A stretch of 48,971 nt of DNA from JBDKGH01 sp039798265 (lineage in GTDB: Bacteria; Bacteroidota; Bacteroidia; Flavobacteriales_D; Sanyastnellaceae), in NCBI GenBank assembly GCA_039798265.1, contig JBDKGH010000099.1:1-48971 (forward strand). The letters run 5' to 3'. The position numbers and the translations under genes are program-made. Within the stretch, counting starts at the first letter, position 1. The number at the start of each line of letters is the position of its first letter. The notes under the pieces are model-generated. The model made no database searches. It was given only the letters and a program-made list of their open reading frames with translations, and was not told the DNA's origin. Shown here one piece after another: positions 43,801 to 48,971 of this stretch.

Positions 43801-45833
43801 AAGTAATCCGGCACGGCTTTATTCCCTTTTGAAATACCAGTAGGGCTTATACTTACGGCAGAATAACTGTGCAATGAAACATCGTCAGTGGCAGGTAAAC
43901 GCAGGCTCAGCTGGGGTTTAGTGGTGCGATAAACGAGGGTGTCATTTCCACTTTCATCATGACGCAACAAGCCATATTCGATAACACTAGCGTCAGCGAT
44001 TGGATTAAGGGTAAACTGCAAGTCGGCCCCATTTACGTCGATGGCCATCTGATCTTCTGGTGAGGGCGGTATCACCACAAAACGATAGATCATTTCTGTT
44101 CCGTCCTCACGCAGAAAATGATGCTCAAACAGGGAGGCATCAAATTGAATGTTCTCTACTTGTGCAAATCCATTGATGCCTTCTCCAGGATAACCGATGG
44201 TGTACAAAAGTTCAGGAGATTCTTTCCAAGAGTAGATTTCTAATTGACCGTTGCTTTTGTTGTACACATGCACCAAATCCATAGGATCGATAAAAAATCC
44301 TCCGATCTCACCGTTGTTGTCGCCGGCTTTATCTCCGCGCACACGAAGTTTTGCAGGTGAGGTAGGCCAGCCGTTTATTCCTGTTCGGAAGATGGTGTTT
44401 TCTCCCTTGTCCCAAATGTAAAGTTGACCTTTTCGATCCGTTTCCAAATGGTGCGGATGAGGAATTGCAGCATTTTCTTTGTCGCTAATGGACTTCAGCA
44501 ATACGCCATCTTGATTCCAAAAATGAATTTTCGAATTTGACTCATCGCAGGCCACAATGTTTCCTTCTGGCTGTATTACCAGGGAAACGGGACTTTTCCA
44601 CTTGAGGTCTTGACCAAATTTTTGAATGGCCGTGCCTTTAGAATTGAAAACGGAGATTTCATTTTTCTTCGCATCCAATACGTATAATCGATTGTTGCGG
44701 TCAAAACGCATATCCGCTATTTCACCAAATTCAATCGGAATTTTAGTTGAAATGTGATCCTGTATGAGGGTAATGCGGTGCAGATCGTTGGCGAAAACAA
44801 CCGCCATCAAATTGGAGCTTCCGTTGCGGATTAAATGGTAGCCTTCACTGGCTTGTGTTTTATAATTTAGCGTAAGTGCTCTGTCCTCGGGCACTATGGG
44901 AAGTGGTTTGTTGTTGATCTGAAATACTTGCGCTTGCTTCGTTTGAGCATCGAGGGCCACCAACCGAGTCACCTCGCCATGATGACAAGCAATGGAAATG
45001 ATGTCCTCGAAAACGCCGGGAGCGTTTTTACCTTTTGCCCCTAACATGCCCTTGCTATCACCCAAGCGGTCATAGTAACGAAGCTGCTGTTTCAAATTAT
45101 CGAGTATAAAAAACTCACCCGTGTGAAGAACGGCTAGCTCTAGGGCTTCTTCCAAAACATTTTGAGATTGGCGATTCAAATTACGATCTACATTCACCAA
45201 TCTACCGAGTTGGTTGAACATGTATACAGTGGGCCCTTCTCGCTCCAATACGTATAGTTCGTTTCGTCCATTAACACCAATCGCCACTACGCTTTTGAAA
45301 GGTTCACTACCACCATTGATCCAAGTGACAAAGTGTCCGTCTGGTGAAAAAACGGAAACTTCTTTTTTCTGAACGTTCAAGGCGTACACGTAACCTTCGC
45401 TATCGGCGGCGATGGAGGTGATGTTGTCGATTTGGCCTTTTGATGATCCTTTTTCTCCAATCTTGCGACCCTCGCCCGAAATAGGACGAATGAAGATAGA
45501 ACCGGCATCAGCATCATAGATGTACAATTGGTCGTGCACATCGACATATAAAGCAGTGGGTTTTTTAAGTGCCGTGAATCCTTCGCGAGTAGAAACCGAA
45601 TAAATGATTTCAAGTTGAACGCCATTCTCATCATAAACGTGAATGGCTTTTGTACTCGAATTGGCAATATACACGTGCCCACGGGAGTTGATAGCCACCG
45701 CATCTGGTGAGGTGAGTTGGGCGTCTGCAGTGGCCGGAATAGTATTGATGTACTCAAAGCTTTGAGCCGCTAATTGACTAGCAAGTGCAAGCCAACAAAC
45801 AGTGAGGAAAACTTTGATCGAGTGGTTAAGCAT
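40860..45833 (-). CDS. Giant NHL-propeller / TPR / transglutaminase-like exported protein
   Basis: The 1657-residue product begins with a signal peptide (MLNHSIKVFLTVCWLALASQ). It then has NHL-type propeller repeats (about 30-600, for example SPDAVAINSRGHVYIANSST and DMRFDRNNRLYVLDAKKNE) and a long TPR array (about 685-1165: QYDDALIAFRNATLYMG, YESAIKEYEHVLSLDANDK). A beta-sandwich follows (about 1170-1300), then a transglutaminase-like domain with Cys1386 (SGDCDDLVAAYCG), His1412 (PGHVFMAF) and an acidic Glu1448 (VWIPIETT). Final TPRs run to about 1530-1657. The likely catalytic triad is intact. No standard family covers the whole chain. It is co-transcribed with the FecR and cyclase genes. 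Confidence 0.88.
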   Translation of the reverse strand: MLNHSIKVFLTVCWLALASQLAAQSFEYINTIPATADAQLTSPDAVAINSRGHVYIANSSTKAIHVYDENGVQLEIIYSVSTREGFTALKKPTALYVDVHDQLYIYDADAGSIFIRPISGEGRKIGEKGSSKGQIDNITSIAADSEGYVYALNVQKKEVSVFSPDGHFVTWINGGSEPFKSVVAIGVNGRNELYVLEREGPTVYMFNQLGRLVNVDRNLNRQSQNVLEEALELAVLHTGEFFILDNLKQQLRYYDRLGDSKGMLGAKGKNAPGVFEDIISIACHHGEVTRLVALDAQTKQAQVFQINNKPLPIVPEDRALTLNYKTQASEGYHLIRNGSSNLMAVVFANDLHRITLIQDHISTKIPIEFGEIADMRFDRNNRLYVLDAKKNEISVFNSKGTAIQKFGQDLKWKSPVSLVIQPEGNIVACDESNSKIHFWNQDGVLLKSISDKENAAIPHPHHLETDRKGQLYIWDKGENTIFRTGINGWPTSPAKLRVRGDKAGDNNGEIGGFFIDPMDLVHVYNKSNGQLEIYSWKESPELLYTIGYPGEGINGFAQVENIQFDASLFEHHFLREDGTEMIYRFVVIPPSPEDQMAIDVNGADLQFTLNPIADASVIEYGLLRHDESGNDTLVYRTTKPQLSLRLPATDDVSLHSYSAVSISPTGISKGNKAVPDYLSYAKALISVRQYDDALIAFRNATLYMGKSPGMASYISKEMRATGESLSAKNETSKALQYLRESFLLAPLEAGSKQSLQSAYFHYFMQLANKEEYDQLIVEAERAMNQNAVKPIILSAIDSLSLTLSELPSEHTIDRALMLQKKHSEWEPNNPLVNANTAHILFDLYELRRNKGIAAKEINLLLAQIQAESQLAVNGLKSAGLAHFEPHLLQLHVLNEFDKFTDVESQALKELTESSYRLTPLLVKRYRVELARAYEGQEKYESAIKEYEHVLSLDANDKSSQGPLAEVYVKAKHYDDAKLLYQQMLSTDRNNSTLIARIGEVELLKGNYVEASFQLEKAVKMDPSNGAIYGPLAKAFEGANLAQQAILNYTIAIHYQIAHVEQTEASNAGTKESLAAQQLLNDYLLRCATLNEQVGDYDAAIEKYELLTTYNPKSPEAFYGLGKAYLSAGYVYNAEKALNTAVSLDPSKEQYTSTLDSALKMRQNSSGEEVKLQIVDLKVNDIFPSLYRNYADVKLLPIGEVIIANNSSQSITPSGISVFVPELMSQPTEIKSPAILAFSNARVKLPAVFTDKILQTANAKTLQLEVVVHYSMNKADKKIKQTVPIQLMARNAITWSDKRRLGAFVSSNEEALINYNKAGDQIFRNQPHYGLNRNLIKAMQNYTLLNHSNFVYSPDPVQSFATVSTNTDIMDYLQYPAETIKRKSGDCDDLVAAYCGVLENAGIATAYIDVPGHVFMAFNTQIPAEEMSLAGFNPLDVIISENKVWIPIETTLLGNKDFLVAWKKGAERYYSELKQGHFPELVSLSNARNVYVSSNYVPADFAETPPSDESVSKDYAELLKQVLAKTKKELITEMEARYLVEPNNVFVKNKFATLLAQIGENKQAEQIFLEALELAPENSTVINNLGNIYYQRGNASKAIEYYGAASKIDTKDAEIIVNLCKANLLAGNTNEARVLFAKAVSLDPEIETIYSSLQSQIK

Positions 45834-45854
45834 AGGGAAGGAGGAACTAACAGT

Positions 45855-46448
45855 TTACAACAGAGAAATGAGGTTTAAGCGTTCTTGTTTTGCGGACTCC
45901 CGTTGCCGCTGACAATAGGGGGTGTGATACCGATGCTTGCTTAGAAACAAAATCTGTAGTTCTTTCCATTGTTCCTTGCTTTGAATCTCACCGCAGCTCA
46001 GCATTTCTTGGAACAACAATTCTGCAATCTCGGAGTAATCACTTCTTCCTAAGTAGTCAAGGTCGGCATCACAAAGTACTTGCTCTATTTTCGATTGTGG
46101 CGATTGAGGTATTTTGGTTGCCATAATGCAGCTCGTAATGGTGGCTATTTCTGCTTCACTCAGCATGCTAATCCCCTCGGATTGACGAAGAATGGCACAT
46201 CCGGCCATTTCGTGCTGTTGGCGCTGAAGCAAAAATCCCGTATCATGAAATAGCGCTGCAATGCGCAAGAGAGCTAACTCGGTATCAGAAAGGCCTTCAG
46301 CTTTTCCTATTATTTGGCTTTGCTCAATAACATCAGCGGTATGTCGGAAACAATGATAATGGTAATGTGCTGGAATTTCTTCTTCAAGACGACGGCTTAT
46401 TACGGCGTGCGCTTGGTTGTAGAAGGTATGGAGGTGCGTGCTTTCCAT
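45855..46448 (-). CDS. HD-domain metal-dependent phosphohydrolase
   Basis: The 197-residue cytoplasmic protein is a single HD domain. His36 (YHCFRHTADVI), His68-Asp69 (ALFHDTGF), His79-Glu80 (QQHEMAG) and Asp127/Asp129 (LCDADLDYLG) match the HD metal-binding plan. The YHxxxHTxxV...AALFHDTGF pattern is shared with HD domains that Bacteroidota often fuse to, or place beside, nucleotide-signalling modules. It is the first gene of the operon, 21 bases before the giant gene on the same strand. By context it could hydrolyse the cyclic nucleotide made by the operon's cyclase, but the substrate cannot be read from the sequence. Confidence 0.88.
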   Translation of the reverse strand: MESTHLHTFYNQAHAVISRRLEEEIPAHYHYHCFRHTADVIEQSQIIGKAEGLSDTELALLRIAALFHDTGFLLQRQQHEMAGCAILRQSEGISMLSEAEIATITSCIMATKIPQSPQSKIEQVLCDADLDYLGRSDYSEIAELLFQEMLSCGEIQSKEQWKELQILFLSKHRYHTPYCQRQRESAKQERLNLISLL

Positions 46449-46456
46449 AAAGTTGC

Positions 46457-46477
46457 GAACTGAACTTGGTCAGTTCA
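46457..46477. promoter_or_regulatory. Dyad-symmetric operator-like element between divergent operons
   Basis: GAACTGA (46457-46463) pairs with TCAGTTC (46470-46476). An overlapping register pairs TGAACT (46461-46466) with AGTTCA (46472-46477). The element lies 8 bases upstream of the HD gene on the minus strand and about 90 bases upstream of uspA, so it may bind a dimeric regulator or form a leader hairpin. This is inference. Confidence 0.4.
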
Positions 46478-46522
46478 AGAGATTAATTCGTTCTTTAAGC
46501 TTTTTTTTCTCGCTCTTGTGTT

Positions 46523-46530
46523 TACTTTTG
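46523..46530 (+). promoter_or_regulatory. TAnnTTTG promoter box for the UspA-family gene
   Basis: TACTTTTG matches the -7 consensus exactly, with a T-run (46501-46508) upstream in the -33 region. The ATG at 46565 is 34 bases downstream. A near match, CATTTTTG (46554-46561), lies 3 bases before the ATG and could be an alternative. Confidence 0.5.
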
Positions 46531-46564
46531 AAACAATCGTTTTTTTGCTATTCCATTTTTGAAA

Positions 46565-47392
46565 ATGAAAAAAATTCTCGTTCCAACCGATTTTACATCC
46601 GTAGCTGATGTTGCCATTCACTACGCTTCTAGTTTGAGCAAGTCGCTTCAATCAGAAGTTCAATTGCTACACGTAGTGAAAAAAGCAAGTGACATCGAAG
46701 AAGCCAACCAAAAACTAGAAGCTCAAGCTGCTCGCCACCGTGCGGAAAGCAACTATGATCTCAAATATACTACAAAGGTGGGGAATATCTTCGATGATAT
46801 CGCTGCTGTAGCAAAAGAGGAAAAAGCCGAGTTGGTGGTAATGGGTACTCACGGCCTGCAAGGTCTTCAATATTTAGTGGGGTCTAATGCCTTGCGCGTG
46901 GTGGCAGAAAACAGCGCTCCCATGATCATCGTTCAGGGTAAATCAAAGGTGGATGCTACGGTAAAACGCCTGTTGCTTCCGTTGGATTTGCATAAGGATA
47001 CCAAGCAAAAGCTAAAAACAGCAGTTGAAATTGCCAAACGCTATAATTCTGAAGTGCACATTATAGCACCAAAAGAATCTGACGAGTTTTTGCACAACCA
47101 AATTGCCCGCAATGTGAGTTATGCCGAAGGGTTTATGGAACAAAATAAAATCGTTTATAAAACGAAGTTTACCACAGCATCTTCTTCGGGCTTTGTAAAA
47201 GAATTGCTGATGTATGCTGCTCACGCGGAAATCGATCTAATCTGCATTTTGAACAATACCGACGAACAACTCATACACGCCTTTGGTATTGATAACGAAC
47301 AAAAGATCATCACCAACGAATCGCAGATTCCGGTTATGATTCTCAACCCAGCCAGCACTTATATCGACGATCGTTCGATTTTCTCGCAATAG
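46565..47392 (+). CDS. Universal stress protein with two Usp domains
   Basis: The 275-residue protein is a tandem pair of Usp domains. The first (1-130) begins MKKILVPTDFTSVADVAIHYA and carries VVMGTHGLQGLQYLVGSNAL, the ATP-binding-type glycine motif. The second (about 135-268) begins KRLLLPLDLHKDTKQKL but lacks a clear glycine-rich motif, so it is probably non-binding. The TTG six bases upstream is a less likely start than the ATG. Usp proteins respond to stress and starvation through nucleotide binding; this copy is divergent from the cyclase operon, with a 116-base shared control region. A hairpin follows. Confidence 0.93.
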   Translation: MKKILVPTDFTSVADVAIHYASSLSKSLQSEVQLLHVVKKASDIEEANQKLEAQAARHRAESNYDLKYTTKVGNIFDDIAAVAKEEKAELVVMGTHGLQGLQYLVGSNALRVVAENSAPMIIVQGKSKVDATVKRLLLPLDLHKDTKQKLKTAVEIAKRYNSEVHIIAPKESDEFLHNQIARNVSYAEGFMEQNKIVYKTKFTTASSSGFVKELLMYAAHAEIDLICILNNTDEQLIHAFGIDNEQKIITNESQIPVMILNPASTYIDDRSIFSQ

Positions 47393-47416
47393 TCATCGTT
47401 CTTAACAAACAAGCAT

Positions 47417-47456
47417 AACTCCCGCAGGTCAACTCACAAATGAGCCTGCGGGAGTT
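47417..47456 (+). terminator. Strong hairpin after the UspA-family gene
   Basis: AACTCCCGCAGG (47417-47428) pairs perfectly with CCTGCGGGAGTT (47445-47456), and an inner CTCA/TGAG pair (47433-47436 with 47441-47444) closes a CAAA loop. Only TCTTATATTT follows, so the T-tract is weak. The promoter box of the next gene starts 3 bases after the stem. Confidence 0.75.
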
Positions 47457-47458
47457 CT

Positions 47459-47466
47459 TATATTTG
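47459..47466 (+). promoter_or_regulatory. TAnnTTTG promoter box for cystathionine beta-synthase
   Basis: TATATTTG matches the -7 consensus exactly and ends 6 bases before the ATG at 47473. This supports that start over the frame's upstream codon at 47440, which falls inside the preceding hairpin. Confidence 0.6.
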
Positions 47467-47472
47467 CCCACT

Positions 47473-48834
47473 ATGAAGTATTACAATAATATTCTCGAAA
47501 CCATTGGTAACACACCCATGGTTAAAATCAACCGCATTACCGCTGAGATACCCGCTTTGGTTTTGGCAAAAATTGAAACGGTAAATCCAGGCAACTCTAT
47601 CAAAGATCGCATGGCGGTAAAAATGATTGAGGATGCGGAGAAAAGTGGTGTTCTTCAACCCGGTGGCACCATCATCGAAGGTACTTCTGGTAACACCGGT
47701 ATGGGCTTGGCCATCGCTTCGGTGATAAAAGGATATAAATGTATTTTTACTTCTACCGACAAACAGTCAAAGGAAAAATTTGACGCTCTTCGTGCCTTTG
47801 GTGCAGAAGTGATTGTATGTCCCACTAACGTAGATCCAGAAGATGAGCGCTCCTATTATTCGGTTTCTTCGCGTTTGATCAAAGAAGTGCCGAACTCATG
47901 GAAGCCCAATCAATACGATAATCCGAGCAATGCTCAGGCGCATTATGAGAGCACGGGCCCTGAGATTTGGGATCAAACCGATGGTAAGATTACTCACCTA
48001 GTAGTGGGTGTAGGTACAGGCGGTACCATTAGTGGCACCGCGCGTTATTTGAAAGAAAAAAATCCGAATATCAAAGTCATCGGTATCGATACCTATGGTT
48101 CGGTTTTTAAAAAATATAAGGAAACAGGAGATTTCGATAAAAACGAAATCTATCCGTATATCACCGAAGGCATTGGTGAAGACTTTTTGCCACAGAACGT
48201 TGATTTTTCTTTGATAGATCACTTTGAAAAAGTGACTGACCGCGATGCTGCAATTTATACCCGACGTATCCCACGCGAAGAAGGTATTTTCGTGGGTAAC
48301 TCTGCGGGATCGGCCATGGCGGGTATCATGCAATTAAAACATCTATTCAAAGAGGGCGATGTGGTGGTGGTCATATTCCACGACCACGGTACCCGTTATT
48401 TGGGTAAAATGTTCAACGATGAATGGATGCGCGATCGTGGATTTTTACAAGACGAGAAAAAAGTAGCACGCGACCTCATCAAAGATCACCTCGATAAGCC
48501 GCTGGTTACAATCGGGTCAGGTGAATTGGTTAGTCATGCGATGGAGAAAATGAAGAAATTCAACATCTCACAAATTCCTGTCATTAAAGACGATAAGATT
48601 GCAGGGGTAGTTGACGAAACCCGACTTTATCAAGCGATCATCGAAAAGAAAAGCAATTATGATTGCCGCATAGAAGACGTTATGGGACCTGCACTTCCCG
48701 TGGTAAAGGAAACGGAATCGATTGAACATCTATCCAAACTCATCAGCAAAGATGTACCCGCCGTTCTCATGGAATTGAGCAATGGCAAATTTCACATCAT
48801 CACGAAGTACGATATTATTAATGGGATTGGTTGA
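47473..48834 (+). CDS. Cystathionine beta-synthase (PLP enzyme with C-terminal CBS pair)
   Basis: The 453-residue protein begins MKYYNNILETIGNTPMVKIN and has the PLP-binding Lys44 (NPGNSIKDRMAVKM). The cofactor loop GTSGNTGMGLA (71-81), YDNPSNAQAHYESTGPEIW, GVGTGGTISGTARYL and GIGEDFLP are closer to cystathionine beta-synthase than to O-acetylserine sulfhydrylase. Two CBS motifs form the last 120 residues (SGELVSHAMEKMKKFNISQIP, then IEDVMGPALPVVKE) and may bind adenosyl ligands. It condenses serine and homocysteine and pairs with the gamma-lyase/synthase at 7196-8344. Its TGA stop is the first triplet of the heptanucleotide array. Confidence 0.93.
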   Translation: MKYYNNILETIGNTPMVKINRITAEIPALVLAKIETVNPGNSIKDRMAVKMIEDAEKSGVLQPGGTIIEGTSGNTGMGLAIASVIKGYKCIFTSTDKQSKEKFDALRAFGAEVIVCPTNVDPEDERSYYSVSSRLIKEVPNSWKPNQYDNPSNAQAHYESTGPEIWDQTDGKITHLVVGVGTGGTISGTARYLKEKNPNIKVIGIDTYGSVFKKYKETGDFDKNEIYPYITEGIGEDFLPQNVDFSLIDHFEKVTDRDAAIYTRRIPREEGIFVGNSAGSAMAGIMQLKHLFKEGDVVVVIFHDHGTRYLGKMFNDEWMRDRGFLQDEKKVARDLIKDHLDKPLVTIGSGELVSHAMEKMKKFNISQIPVIKDDKIAGVVDETRLYQAIIEKKSNYDCRIEDVMGPALPVVKETESIEHLSKLISKDVPAVLMELSNGKFHIITKYDIINGIG

Positions 48835-48901
48835 TTAATGATTAATGATTAGTGATTAATGATTAGTGATTAATGATTAATGATTAGTGATTAGTGATTA
48901 G
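48832..48901 (+). repeat. Ten-unit heptanucleotide TGATTA(A/G) array at the stop codon
   Basis: Ten perfect 7-base units, TGATTAA or TGATTAG (order A A G A G A A G G G), start with the TGA stop codon of cystathionine beta-synthase. Only the seventh base varies, between A and G. Units two to five equal the four-unit array at terC (32574-32601). It is too short and unspaced to be a CRISPR. Confidence 0.95.
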
Positions 48902-48931
48902 TGAATGTAGGTATGCTGTTAAGTAATATTT

Positions 48932-48960
48932 TTTGATTTGGTGTTGTGGATATAGGTTTG
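48932..48960 (+). promoter_or_regulatory. Promoter pointing out of the window to the right
   Basis: TTTG (48932-48935), a 17-base spacer and TAGGTTTG (48953-48960) together match both elements of the Bacteroidota consensus exactly. It probably drives a gene that begins beyond the right edge. Nothing else is coded in 48902-48971. Confidence 0.6.
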
Positions 48961-48971
48961 AACCTTAATCG

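Noticed and set aside
45377..45757. 126-residue frame within the giant NHL/TPR gene
   Set aside because: Same strand but another frame inside clear NHL repeats; no start context or conserved motif.
45855..46448. Pycsar anti-phage system (cyclase plus effector) for the HD/cyclase operon
   Set aside because: The cyclase is a CHASE2 membrane sensor type and the HD protein has no membrane effector domain; the exported giant and FecR proteins do not fit a defence system.
47440..47472. Earlier start of cystathionine beta-synthase at 47440
   Set aside because: This codon lies in the loop of a strong hairpin and upstream of the TATATTTG promoter box; family alignment favours ATG 47473.
48832..48901. 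Possible CRISPR array
   Set aside because: Units are 7 bases with no spacers, and no cas genes are present; it is a simple tandem array.
1..48971. tRNA, rRNA, riboswitch or insertion sequence
   Set aside because: Reading the intergenic stretches I found no cloverleaf, known riboswitch core, transposase or terminal inverted repeats; a covariance-model scan would be decisive.

Overview
The window reads as chromosomal DNA of a Bacteroidota bacterium, most likely a marine or freshwater member of Flavobacteriia (order Flavobacteriales; family not resolved). The evidence is two type IX secretion system (T9SS) sorting domains (type A and type B), a PorP/SprF protein, DUF5686, DUF2723, DUF1343/NamZ and GGGP synthase genes. 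Bacteroidota-type TAnnTTTG promoter boxes sit just ahead of many starts, and Shine-Dalgarno sequences are largely absent. Gene density is high. I see no tRNA, rRNA, prophage, transposase or CRISPR array.

Layout. 1-2436: end of an efflux system (TolC tail, periplasmic adaptor) running into tsaB. 2464-4367: three small secreted proteins or lipoproteins. 4433-9430: methylmalonyl-CoA epimerase, then a leftward block with an outer-membrane protein, kynurenine 3-monooxygenase, a cystathionine gamma-synthase/lyase and a SPASM radical SAM protein. 9481-14702: DUF5686 outer-membrane protein, GH3 glycosidase, DUF3109. 14794-19422: a tightly packed four-gene surface operon (repeat protein, T9SS type B substrate, PorP/SprF, OmpA/PD40). 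19427-24628: small membrane proteins, DUF72, ftsZ standing alone, GGGP synthase, 3-hydroxyanthranilate dioxygenase. 24687-32278: a large cysteine-rich T9SS type A protein, a tiny basic secreted protein, a class V aminotransferase and a 1.2-kaa DUF2723 membrane protein. 32279-32601: a 323-bp repeat-rich spacer. 32602-37921: TerC, PdeM, YwqK-like, a lipoprotein, NamZ-like and a LolC/E-type permease with an unusual insertion. 37953-46448: a leftward four-gene operon (HD phosphohydrolase, 1657-aa NHL/TPR/transglutaminase-like protein, FecR/TPR protein, CHASE2 adenylate cyclase). 46565-48834: a tandem UspA protein and cystathionine beta-synthase, ending in a heptanucleotide array.

How the genes work together. 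kmo and the hydroxyanthranilate dioxygenase are two steps of kynurenine-to-quinolinate (de novo NAD) synthesis. Cystathionine beta-synthase and the gamma-lyase/synthase form a transsulfuration pair. The surface operon and the type A protein feed the T9SS. The most novel-looking system is the four-gene HD/NHL-TPR-transglutaminase/FecR/CHASE2-cyclase operon. It combines a predicted cyclic-nucleotide synthase, a possible hydrolase and two large extracytoplasmic partners, which would suit envelope-sensing second-messenger signalling. The second unusual feature is the TGATTA(A/G) array that begins exactly at the stop codons of two unrelated genes.
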